Shown: positions 1-4,946 of the stretch, in pieces | Layout of the letters: each line of letters begins with the position of its first letter | Numbering within the stretch: position 1 is the first letter of the stretch | NCBI GenBank assembly: GCA_016181905.1 | Contig: JACOYM010000006.1 | Coordinates: 1 to 8,085, forward strand | Direction of reading: 5' to 3' | Length of the DNA stretch: 8,085 nucleotides | DNA from: Candidatus Pacearchaeota archaeon | GTDB lineage: Archaea > Nanobdellota > Nanobdellia > Pacearchaeales > GW2011-AR1 | The notes under the pieces: model-generated | Told to the model about the DNA's origin: nothing | The model's database searches: none | The model's input: only the letters and a program-made list of their open reading frames with translations | Translations under genes and position numbers: made by a program

Positions 1-240
1 GAAAATGGTGTAATTGGTGGAAAAGTTTTTTTTATCTTGCCAAGACAAACTACTTCTCATTACAGAGAAGAAACTATAAATCCAAAAACAGGGGAAGTTA
101 TATCTAAATTAGAGAAGCCATTTGGAGAGGTTAAAGGTAAAACTGGTGCAGAATTTCATTACGGAACGATTTATGATGAAAAAGAGAAAAAGCTATTTCT
201 AAGGAAATTTGAGATTGTGGAATTTGATACACCTCAATAA
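1..240 (+). CDS. 3' end of an unrecognised protein gene (partial)
   Basis: The reading frame is open from the first base and ends at TAA 238-240, giving the last 79 residues of a gene that starts upstream of the window. The TTG at 37 could act as a start, but the frame is open before it, so truncation by the window edge is more likely. The visible part is hydrophilic and lysine/glutamate-rich, with a short hydrophobic stretch near the left edge (residues GGKVFFIL). I see no membrane segment, metal-binding cluster or catalytic motif, and I do not recognise the family. It is more AT-rich than the conserved genes that follow and lacks their AGG/GGC-rich codon style. It occupies the place where RNase P protein genes often precede psmA in other archaea, but it does not resemble them. 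Confidence 0.55.
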   Translation, partial: ENGVIGGKVFFILPRQTTSHYREETINPKTGEVISKLEKPFGEVKGKTGAEFHYGTIYDEKEKKLFLRKFEIVEFDTPQ

Positions 241-458
241 TTTTCTGTTTAAAAAATAATTCAATTTGAGGACTTTTTCAAAGAGCAAAATATCACCAAA
301 AGATTTAAAAAGCATTGCACATTTAAAATATATCGCTGAAAAGAAGTTAAATTTTTGATTATCAGCTTCTAAAATATGGAAACAACAAAAATAGATATTT
401 TTGAGCTCCCATATTCACATGGGGGTATTGAAAACTGAATATGGAAATGCCAATGGAT
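241..458 (+). promoter_or_regulatory. AT-rich leader/promoter region of the psmA-exosome operon
   Basis: This stretch of about 200 nt has no credible ORF. TATA-like sequences lie at 303-310 and 321-332 (ATTTAAAATATA), and a weaker one at 394-402. The first two would give a 5' UTR of roughly 90-130 nt, the last one a short UTR. No good Shine-Dalgarno sequence precedes the candidate starts at 441 or 459; the only G-run is GGGGG at 421-425. Short T-runs after 240 could help end the upstream gene. The inverted repeats near the start codon are listed separately. Which TATA box is used cannot be decided by eye. Confidence 0.4.
406..444 (+). promoter_or_regulatory. Competing inverted repeats at the psmA start
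   Basis: CCATATTCA (409-417) is a perfect 9-nt inverted repeat of TGAATATGG (436-444), which contains the ATG at 441. The same left arm can instead form a compact hairpin: 406-412 pairs with 419-425 (core CCCAT/ATGGG, one G-U pair) around a 6-nt loop. A third element, AATATGG at 373-379, is also complementary to 409-415. The foldings are mutually exclusive, which resembles a switch or attenuator. In AT-rich DNA chance is a serious alternative. Confidence 0.3.
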
Positions 459-1163
459 ATGCAACATCAGGTAATGGGTTATGACAGAGCTGCGACTATG
501 TTCTCTCCCGATGGCCATTTATTGCAGGTAGAGTATGCAGAGAAGACCGTAAGGCTGGGAAGCGCAAGCATCGGAATGGTATGCAAGGATGGAGTTGTTA
601 TAGTGGCAGACAGGCGGGTCAGGGACAAGCTTATTCAGTCAGATTCTGCAAACAAGGTTTATGAGATAGATGAGCATATAGCTGCCAGCGCTGCTGGAAT
701 TTTAAGCGATGCGAGGGTATTGATAGAGAAGTCGCAGGTTTTAGCCCAGCAGCACAGGGTAACATACGACTCTCCAATAGACACTGAATCAATAATAAAA
801 GAGATAGCAAACACAAAGCAGCTGTTCACGCAATATGGGGGGGCAAGGCCTTTTGGTGTTTCAGTGCTTATCGCTGGCGTGGATGGGAAGCCCCAGTTGT
901 TTGTTTCTGATGTGACTGGAAACTATTTTGCATACAAGGCAAGCGCAGTAGGGGAGAATGACGAGAAAATCAAGGAAATTCTTAGAAAGAATTATAACGA
1001 CAGCATCACAATAGAGGAAGGAATAAAGATTGCATTAAAGATATTTAAGGACATGCTGGGAAAGAATTTTGATATAATGAGGTTTGATGTTGGTTATATT
1101 GAGTGTAGCGACAAAAAATTAAAAAGAATGCAAGGAGAGCAATTAAAGAAATATATAAAATAG
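459..1163 (+). CDS. psmA: 20S proteasome alpha subunit
   Basis: This encodes the alpha subunit of the archaeal 20S proteasome, which forms the two outer heptameric rings. The rings gate the chamber and dock the PAN/Cdc48 ATPases. The N-terminal alpha signature is clear: Y-D-R-A, then F-S-P-D-G and Q-V-E-Y-A. The QYGG-RP-GVS segment is also typical. I chose ATG 459 over the in-frame ATGs at 441, 447 and 453. From 459 the gate residues fall at Y8, D9 and R10 and the ATPase-tail-binding lysine at K66, matching the numbering known for the Thermoplasma protein. The product is then 234 residues, normal for the family; from 441 it would be 240. It lies 25 nt upstream of the SBDS gene and heads the superoperon. 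The beta subunit is not in this window. Confidence 0.95.
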   Translation: MQHQVMGYDRAATMFSPDGHLLQVEYAEKTVRLGSASIGMVCKDGVVIVADRRVRDKLIQSDSANKVYEIDEHIAASAAGILSDARVLIEKSQVLAQQHRVTYDSPIDTESIIKEIANTKQLFTQYGGARPFGVSVLIAGVDGKPQLFVSDVTGNYFAYKASAVGENDEKIKEILRKNYNDSITIEEGIKIALKIFKDMLGKNFDIMRFDVGYIECSDKKLKRMQGEQLKKYIK

Positions 1164-1188
1164 AAAAAAAATTATTATTTTTCTGAAG

Positions 1189-1875
1189 ATGGCTAATACT
1201 ACTGCAAGAATAAAAAGGAATGGAAAGGAGTTTGAGATTATTGCTGATTTGGATAAGGCGCTTCAGCTGAAAGAGGGCAGGAATGTGTCTATTCACGAGA
1301 TACTTGGGATAGACGCTGTTTTTTTTGACTCAAAAAAAGGATTGAAGGCGGGAGAAAATGATTTGCAAAAGGCATTCAATACATGCGACATCTATGCTGT
1401 TGCTGCTGCAATAATCAAAGAGGGCGAAGTTATGCTGCCTCTTGACTATAAAAGAAAGGAAAGGGAAGACAAGATAAAACAGATAGTAGATTTCCTGTCA
1501 AAGAATGCAACTGACCCGAGGACAAACAAGCCCCATACCCCTGAAAGAATTGCAAGGGCAATTGAGCAGGCGGGGGTTAGCATAGAAAACAGGCCTGTTG
1601 AGGAGCAGATAAGCAGGATAATTGAAAAAATCAAGAGCATAATACCTATAAAGATTGAGACAAAAAAGATAGCGCTTACAATTCCAGCAGTTCACACAGG
1701 AAAGGCTTACGGGGCATTGCACAGCTACAAAGAAAGCGAAGAATGGCTGGCGGATGGAAGCTTAAAATGCATAGTGAACATACCTGCAGGATTGCAGATG
1801 GAGTTTTATGATAAAATCAATGCAATAACACATGGCGCTGTTTTAAGCGAGGAGATAAAGGAGAAGGAAAAATGA
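1189..1875 (+). CDS. sdo1: SBDS-family ribosome maturation factor (archaeal Sdo1)
   Basis: This is a homologue of the Shwachman-Bodian-Diamond syndrome protein. In archaea and eukaryotes the family acts with an EF-2-like GTPase in late maturation of the large ribosomal subunit by displacing aIF6; that role is known for the family and inferred here. The product is 228 residues, the usual archaeal length. The N-terminal FYSH domain covers about 1-85, with the conserved K-G-R/K-x-x-S-I-x-E region at 28-37. A helical middle domain covers about 90-155 and holds the diagnostic T-N-K-P-H-T-P-E-R-I segment near 112-121. A ferredoxin-like C-terminal domain follows to 228, ending in a charged tail. No strong ribosome binding site precedes ATG 1189. 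The stop codon overlaps the rrp4 start by 4 nt (ATGA), as expected for translational coupling. Confidence 0.93.
   Translation: MANTTARIKRNGKEFEIIADLDKALQLKEGRNVSIHEILGIDAVFFDSKKGLKAGENDLQKAFNTCDIYAVAAAIIKEGEVMLPLDYKRKEREDKIKQIVDFLSKNATDPRTNKPHTPERIARAIEQAGVSIENRPVEEQISRIIEKIKSIIPIKIETKKIALTIPAVHTGKAYGALHSYKESEEWLADGSLKCIVNIPAGLQMEFYDKINAITHGAVLSEEIKEKEK
1857..1864 (+). promoter_or_regulatory. Shine-Dalgarno site for rrp4
   Basis: AAAGGAGA lies inside the end of the SBDS gene. It ends 7 nt before ATG 1872 and supports that start, together with the ATGA overlap. Confidence 0.6.
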
Positions 1876-2171
1876 TAGAGAACAAGGAAATGAAAACAGA
1901 AGAGAAAACAGAAAAAACAAAAAGAAAGCTTGTAGTCCCAGGCGAGATAATAGCTGAAGGTGAGGATTATCTGCCAGGCGACGGGACAAGAAGGGAAAGG
2001 AAAGAGATAGTTGCAAGCAGGTTTGGATTATCTGAGGAATCTGGAAGGCTTGTCAAGGTTATACCTTTGTCTGGCGTTTATGTTCCAAGAAGAAGAAATA
2101 TTGTCATAGGAAAGGTGACAGATGTAACGTTCAACGGCTGGATAATAGACATAAATGCGCCATACCAATGA
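1872..2171 (+). CDS. rrp4: Exosome cap subunit Rrp4, N-terminal fragment (N-domain plus first half of S1)
   Basis: Rrp4 caps the archaeal exosome and feeds RNA to the Rrp41/Rrp42 ring. This 99-residue ORF has a charged extension at 1-18, the family V-V-P-G-E motif at 21-25, the V-I-P-L-x-G-x-Y-x-P segment at 63-72, and the first S1 strands (V-I-G-K-V, N-G-W-I-I-D-I, then A-P-Y-Q). A full archaeal Rrp4 is about 230-250 residues and continues after A-P-Y with roughly 40 more S1 residues before the KH domain. Here a TGA stop (2169-2171) follows directly. The rest of the protein resumes in another frame at 2168. The fragment is well conserved up to the break, so the damage is recent, artefactual or functional. 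Start ATG 1872 is backed by a good ribosome binding site and a 4-nt overlap with SBDS. Confidence 0.85.
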   Translation: MIENKEMKTEEKTEKTKRKLVVPGEIIAEGEDYLPGDGTRRERKEIVASRFGLSEESGRLVKVIPLSGVYVPRRRNIVIGKVTDVTFNGWIIDINAPYQ

Positions 2172-2530
2172 AGAGAAGAGGCGTGGACTTAACAACAAAG
2201 ACAAGCAGGGGATTAGGCAAGCTTGAGGATGGGATGATAATGCATATAAATTCCAATAAAGTTCCAAGGATTATCGGGAGGGAAGGAAGCATGATTAGCA
2301 TGATAAAAAATGAGACAGAATGCAATATAACTGTAGGGCAGAATGGAATTATATGGATAAAGGGCGATAATTTAAACAATGAGCTATTTGCAAAAGAGGC
2401 GATAATATTTATAGCAAACAAATCGTTCGTTGAGGGGCTTACAGAAAAGGTAAAGGAATGGTTTGAAAGCAAAAGGAAAAGATTAAAAAAGGAGGTAAAA
2501 GAGGAAAAGATTAAAGGCGAGGATAAATAA
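2168..2530 (+). CDS. rrp4: Exosome cap subunit Rrp4, C-terminal fragment (last S1 strand plus KH domain)
   Basis: This 120-residue ORF continues Rrp4. It begins at the last S1 strand (V-D-L-T-T-K at 6-11), then the linker G-L-G-K-L-E-D-G (15-22). The KH domain follows, with K-V-P-R-I-I-G (31-37), the GxxG loop G-R-E-G (37-40), and V-G-Q-N-G-I-I-W (56-63). The helix E-G-L-T-E-K-V (89-95) and a lysine-rich tail close it. ATG 2168 overlaps the stop of the N-terminal fragment (ATGA), but no Shine-Dalgarno sequence precedes it. Aligned from memory to Archaeoglobus and Sulfolobus Rrp4, roughly 40 residues in the second half of S1 are missing between the fragments. The ATG may be incidental, because this frame is open for some codons upstream. 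It could be a separately translated subunit, a pseudogene half, or one gene broken by an assembly deletion of about 120 nt. Confidence 0.85.
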   Translation: MKRRGVDLTTKTSRGLGKLEDGMIMHINSNKVPRIIGREGSMISMIKNETECNITVGQNGIIWIKGDNLNNELFAKEAIIFIANKSFVEGLTEKVKEWFESKRKRLKKEVKEEKIKGEDK

Positions 2531-2560
2531 GAAAAAATAAAATTCAACTAAAAATAAAAA

Positions 2561-3265
2561 ATGGCATATACAAAAAGGTTTGACGGGAGAAAGTTTGATG
2601 AAATGCGAGAGATAAGGACAGAGGTGGGAGTTATACCAAATGCCGATGGCTCTGCAATGTTCTCATTCGGGGATACAATAGCAATAGCTGCTGTCTATGG
2701 CCCAAAGCCATTGCATCCGCAGCATCTGCAAAATCCCCAGAAAGGAATAATAAGGTGCGTTTATGACATGCTTAGTTTCTCTGTCACGCAAAGAAAAAAG
2801 CCAGGCCCTAGCAGAAGAAGCCAGGAGATAAGCAAGGTTACAGAGTGGGCTTTATCCCCAATTATTGAGATAGATGAGTTCCCAAATACTGTTGTTGATG
2901 TGCATATAATGATAACGCAGGCAAATGCATCAACAAGATGCGCCGGGATAAATGCAGCATGCATGGCTTTAGCCCAGGCAGGCATACCAATGTCAGAGAT
3001 GGTAAGCGCTGTTTCCATAGGGAAGGTAGATGACAAGATTGTTGTTGATTTGATTAAAGAAGAGGAGGATTATGAAGATGGAGAGGGCGCAACTGACATG
3101 CCGATGGCATTCTTGTCAAGAAGCGGGAAAATTTCTTTGCTTCAGCTGGACGGCAAGACAAGCCCGGAAAAGCTCAAGGAGGCAATAGAGGCAGGAGAAA
3201 AGGCGTGCATAAGGATTCATGAAGAGCAGGTAAAGGCGCTAAAGAAAATCAAGGAGGAAAACTAA
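2561..3265 (+). CDS. rrp41: Exosome catalytic subunit Rrp41 (RNase PH fold)
   Basis: Rrp41 is the catalytic RNase PH-like subunit of the archaeal exosome. With Rrp42 it forms a hexameric ring that degrades RNA 3'-5' with phosphate and can also add tails. The 234-residue length is typical. Visible hallmarks are the opening R-F-D-G-R-K segment (6-11), N-A-D-G-S-A (27-32), S-R-R-S-Q-E-I (84-90) with the RNA/phosphate-binding arginine pair R85-R86, and the T-D-M-P motif (178-181). In T-D-M-P, D179 corresponds to the catalytic aspartate. The central region (T-Q-A-N-A-S-T-R-C-A-G-I-N-A-A) is the classic RNase PH core. The gene starts 30 nt after the rrp4 C-fragment in an A-rich spacer without a clear Shine-Dalgarno site. 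It is followed after one nucleotide by rrp42, its obligate partner. Confidence 0.95.
   Translation: MAYTKRFDGRKFDEMREIRTEVGVIPNADGSAMFSFGDTIAIAAVYGPKPLHPQHLQNPQKGIIRCVYDMLSFSVTQRKKPGPSRRSQEISKVTEWALSPIIEIDEFPNTVVDVHIMITQANASTRCAGINAACMALAQAGIPMSEMVSAVSIGKVDDKIVVDLIKEEEDYEDGEGATDMPMAFLSRSGKISLLQLDGKTSPEKLKEAIEAGEKACIRIHEEQVKALKKIKEEN
3251..3258 (+). promoter_or_regulatory. Shine-Dalgarno site for rrp42
   Basis: AAGGAGGA in the last codons of rrp41 ends 8 nt before ATG 3267. It is the best internal ribosome binding site in the operon and fixes the rrp42 start. Confidence 0.75.
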
Positions 3266-3266
3266 A

Positions 3267-4097
3267 ATGGAAGTTTCAAATTTAACAAAGAAAAGAATAA
3301 TAGATTATATGAAAGAGGGAAAGAGATTTGATAATAGGGAACTGCTTGAATACAGGGATATAAAGATTGAATTAGGGGTGTCCAAGAATGCAGAGGGCTC
3401 TGCAAGAGTCAAGTTAGGAGACACAGAGGTTATTGCAGGGGTAAAACTTGAGATTGGGGAGCCTTACACAGACCATCCTGATGCAGGCACTTTGATAACA
3501 ACTGTTGAATTCCTGCCATTGTCATCTGAAAGGTTTGAGCCAGGGCCGCCAAGAATAGATGCCATAGAGACTGCAAGGATTGTTGACAGGGGGGTAAGAG
3601 AGTCAGGATTTATTGATTTTGAGAAACTTTGCGTAAAAAAGGGAGAAAAGGTATGGACTATCTTCCTTGACATATACTCATTAAATGATGCTGGAAACCT
3701 GATTGATGCTGCTTGTCTTGCTGCAGTATGCGCATTAAAGGATGCTGTCTTCCCAAAGTATAATGAGAAGGAAGAAAGGATAGAGTATGGGGAATTCACA
3801 ACAAAAAAACTTCCTTTGACAGACGCAACGCCAATAACCATGACATTCCACAAGATAGATGACACACTGCTTCTTGACCCTGCCAGAGAGGAAGAGGACG
3901 CAAGCGAGGCAAGATTGAGCATAGCTGTCTCAAAAAACAAGGAAGCAAGGGTAAATGCAATACAGAAAGGAGAGGGCACCGCTTTTGACAAGAAAGAGAT
4001 TTTCAGGATAATAGATAATGCAGTCAAAAAATCAAGCGAGATTGGCGGTATTATTGATGATAGCGTGAAGGCAAGGGAAAAAGCCAAAAAGGCATAA
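3267..4097 (+). CDS. rrp42: Exosome non-catalytic subunit Rrp42 (RNase PH fold)
   Basis: Rrp42 is the structural partner of Rrp41 in the exosome ring. It lacks the phosphorolytic centre but shapes the RNA-binding channel. The product is 276 residues, as expected. It shows the family N-terminus with the G-K-R-F-D-N-R-E segment (18-25), N-A-E-G-S-A (41-46), G-D-T-E-V-I-A-G-V-K (51-60), V-D-R-G-V-R-E-S (106-113) and the diagnostic D-I-Y-S-L-N-D-A-G-N-L-I-D-A (135-148). The acidic D-P-x-x-E-E-E-D segment is at 204-211. There is no R-R-S motif of the Rrp41 type, which fits the inactive subunit. The tail is lysine/alanine-rich. A strong Shine-Dalgarno sequence and a 1-nt gap to rrp41 imply tightly coupled synthesis. 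In many archaea L37Ae and RpoP genes follow; here they do not. Confidence 0.95.
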   Translation: MEVSNLTKKRIIDYMKEGKRFDNRELLEYRDIKIELGVSKNAEGSARVKLGDTEVIAGVKLEIGEPYTDHPDAGTLITTVEFLPLSSERFEPGPPRIDAIETARIVDRGVRESGFIDFEKLCVKKGEKVWTIFLDIYSLNDAGNLIDAACLAAVCALKDAVFPKYNEKEERIEYGEFTTKKLPLTDATPITMTFHKIDDTLLLDPAREEEDASEARLSIAVSKNKEARVNAIQKGEGTAFDKKEIFRIIDNAVKKSSEIGGIIDDSVKAREKAKKA

Positions 4098-4106
4098 AGA
4101 AGAATA

Positions 4107-4117
4107 TTATAAATTTA
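4107..4117 (+). promoter_or_regulatory. TATA box upstream of the 61-residue ORF
   Basis: TTATAAATTTA is centred about 25 nt before ATG 4135. This is the spacing expected for an archaeal promoter giving a leaderless mRNA. It suggests a new transcription unit after rrp42 that would also serve rpoK. Confidence 0.5.
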
Positions 4118-4134
4118 AATACATTAATAAAATT

Positions 4135-4320
4135 ATGAAAAAGATAAAACCTATGCAAGAGACAGGCATTATTCAAATACACCCCCTTGATGAAGTAGTG
4201 AGAAGCACAAAAGTAGATTTTGTATTTAATCCAGAAAGTAATATAGACTATCTCCTTCGCTTCGCGCCAGAACCCAAGTATTCTCACGAAAAATGTAAAA
4301 ACAAGCAAGAAAATATTTAA
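4135..4320 (+). CDS. Small unknown protein, 61 residues
   Basis: I do not recognise this ORF. It encodes a mostly hydrophilic 61-residue protein with no signal peptide, membrane segment, zinc motif or repeat. Its only cysteine is in the lysine-rich C-terminal tail. The evidence for a real gene is modest: a well-placed TATA box about 25 nt before the ATG, and a compact position between rrp42 (37 nt before) and rpoK (13 nt after). It is not RpoN or RpoP, which could be expected next to rpoK, because it lacks their CxxC zinc-binding motifs. It may be a lineage-specific protein or a chance ORF in the rpoK leader. Confidence 0.4.
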   Translation: MKKIKPMQETGIIQIHPLDEVVRSTKVDFVFNPESNIDYLLRFAPEPKYSHEKCKNKQENI

Positions 4321-4333
4321 TACATAATCTAAA

Positions 4334-4729
4334 ATGGCTAAAAGTCTAACAGAAGAATTTTCTAAATATGAGACAGCAAGGATACTCGGGGCAAGGGCGC
4401 TGCAGCTTGCCATGGACGCCCCAATCCTGATAAAAATGAGCGGTGAAGAGCTTGAAAAACTAAGGTATGACCCTTTAAAGATTGCAGAGATAGAGCTCAA
4501 ATCTGGTGTTTTGCCAATAGCTATCAAGAGGCCTATGCCGACAAAAAAGGAGGCGAAACTGAAAAAAGAAAAGATAGAGGAGAAAAAGCCGGAGAAAGAG
4601 GATGAAGAGATTATTGAGAAGGAAATCAAAGAGGAAAAGAAGATAAAGGAAGAGGGTGAGATTATGGAATTGGCTCAGCCAGAGGACGAGGTGGAAGAGG
4701 AAGAGGAAACAGAAGAGGGGATTGAGTAA
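4334..4729 (+). CDS. rpoK: DNA-directed RNA polymerase subunit K (Rpb6/omega family) with a charged C-terminal tail
   Basis: RpoK is the archaeal counterpart of eukaryotic Rpb6 and bacterial omega and helps assemble and stabilise RNA polymerase. Residues 7-67 hold the conserved core: K-Y-E-T-A-R-I-L-G-A-R-A-L-Q-L (11-25), then D-P-L-K-I-A-E-I-E-L (46-55), then G-V-L-P-I-A-I-K-R-P (58-67). The core alone is about the usual full archaeal length. Residues 71-131 form an extra tail, first Lys/Glu-alternating (71-108) and then almost purely acidic (116-131), probably disordered or a charged single helix. Eukaryotic Rpb6 has an acidic tail too, but at the N-terminus. The gene follows the small ORF by 13 nt and is followed by a T-rich terminator. 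Confidence 0.92.
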   Translation: MAKSLTEEFSKYETARILGARALQLAMDAPILIKMSGEELEKLRYDPLKIAEIELKSGVLPIAIKRPMPTKKEAKLKKEKIEEKKPEKEDEEIIEKEIKEEKKIKEEGEIMELAQPEDEVEEEEETEEGIE

Positions 4730-4737
4730 GTTCTTAG

Positions 4738-4775
4738 TTTTTAATTTATATTTTTTTATTTTCTTGAATTTTTTA
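4738..4775 (+). terminator. T-tract terminator after rpoK
   Basis: The region is almost all T with scattered A, beginning 9 nt after the rpoK stop. It contains the motif TTTTATTTTCTTGAATTTTT (4754-4773), repeated with one change in two other intergenic sites. Runs of T on the coding strand are the usual archaeal termination signal. Confidence 0.6.
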
Positions 4776-4804
4776 TCAATATAAGAATCTTTTTTCTTAT
4801 CGCC

Positions 4805-4857
4805 GGTAAAAATCCCAATTTCCCCCCTTGCTTTAAACCCCAAAAATCCCGACAATC
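4805..4857 (-). other. C-rich patch; G-run motif on the minus strand
   Basis: In AT-rich surroundings this intergenic patch carries four C-runs: CCC 4814-4816, CCCCCC 4822-4827, CCCC 4838-4841 and CCC 4848-4850. Read on the minus strand these are G-runs separated by 6, 10 and 5 nt, compatible with a loose G-quadruplex. It lies between the rpoK terminator and the next promoter. The surrounding 4730-4946 holds no credible gene. Confidence 0.3.
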
Positions 4858-4880
4858 AACAATAGTATAAGATAAAAAGG

Positions 4881-4888
4881 TTTATATA
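4881..4888 (+). promoter_or_regulatory. TATA box of the exported-protein gene
   Basis: TTTATATA is a near-ideal archaeal TATA box, preceded by a purine-rich AAAAAGG that could serve as the BRE. It predicts a transcription start near 4910 and a 5' UTR of about 35 nt containing the Shine-Dalgarno site. Confidence 0.65.
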
Positions 4889-4924
4889 CAAAATCTTCCT
4901 AAAAGGCAATAAGAATTATAATTG

Positions 4925-4933
4925 AAAGGAGGT
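4925..4933 (+). promoter_or_regulatory. Strong Shine-Dalgarno site with unusually long spacing
   Basis: AAAGGAGGT is a full match to the anti-Shine-Dalgarno sequence. It ends 13 nt before ATG 4947, longer than the 5-9 nt typical. An in-frame ATT at 4941 would give 7 nt spacing but is a rare start; ATG 4947 is preferred. Confidence 0.6.
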
Positions 4934-4946
4934 TAAAAAAATTGAA

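Noticed and set aside
241..440. tRNA or C/D-box small RNA in the psmA leader
   Set aside because: No cloverleaf, no proper C box/D box pair; only short AT-rich complementarities.
2160..2175. Programmed ribosomal frameshift joining the two Rrp4 ORFs
   Set aside because: There is no slippery heptamer and no evident downstream structure, and a frameshift would not restore the missing S1 residues.
2131..2547. Minus-strand ORF of 138 codons over the rrp4 C-terminal half
   Set aside because: Shadow of the KH domain coding region, with no motif or promoter.
3464..4087. Long minus-strand ORF of 207 codons
   Set aside because: It lies wholly opposite the unmistakable rrp42 gene, is rich in Ser/Phe/Leu as expected for an antisense shadow, and has no recognisable motif.
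4051..4629. Minus-strand ORF of 192 codons across rrp42 end, the small ORF and rpoK
   Set aside because: Its composition (Phe/Ser/Leu runs) is the antisense image of Glu/Lys-rich rpoK codons, and it crosses three + strand genes.
4781..4800. Perfect 7-bp hairpin ATAAGAA/TTCTTAT after rpoK as an intrinsic terminator
   Set aside because: It is AT-only and not followed by a T-run; the T-tract just upstream is the better archaeal terminator.
4475..4855. Minus-strand ORF starting in the C-rich intergenic patch
   Set aside because: Most of it is the antisense of the acidic rpoK tail; only about 40 codons are intergenic and they are low-complexity, with no promoter seen.
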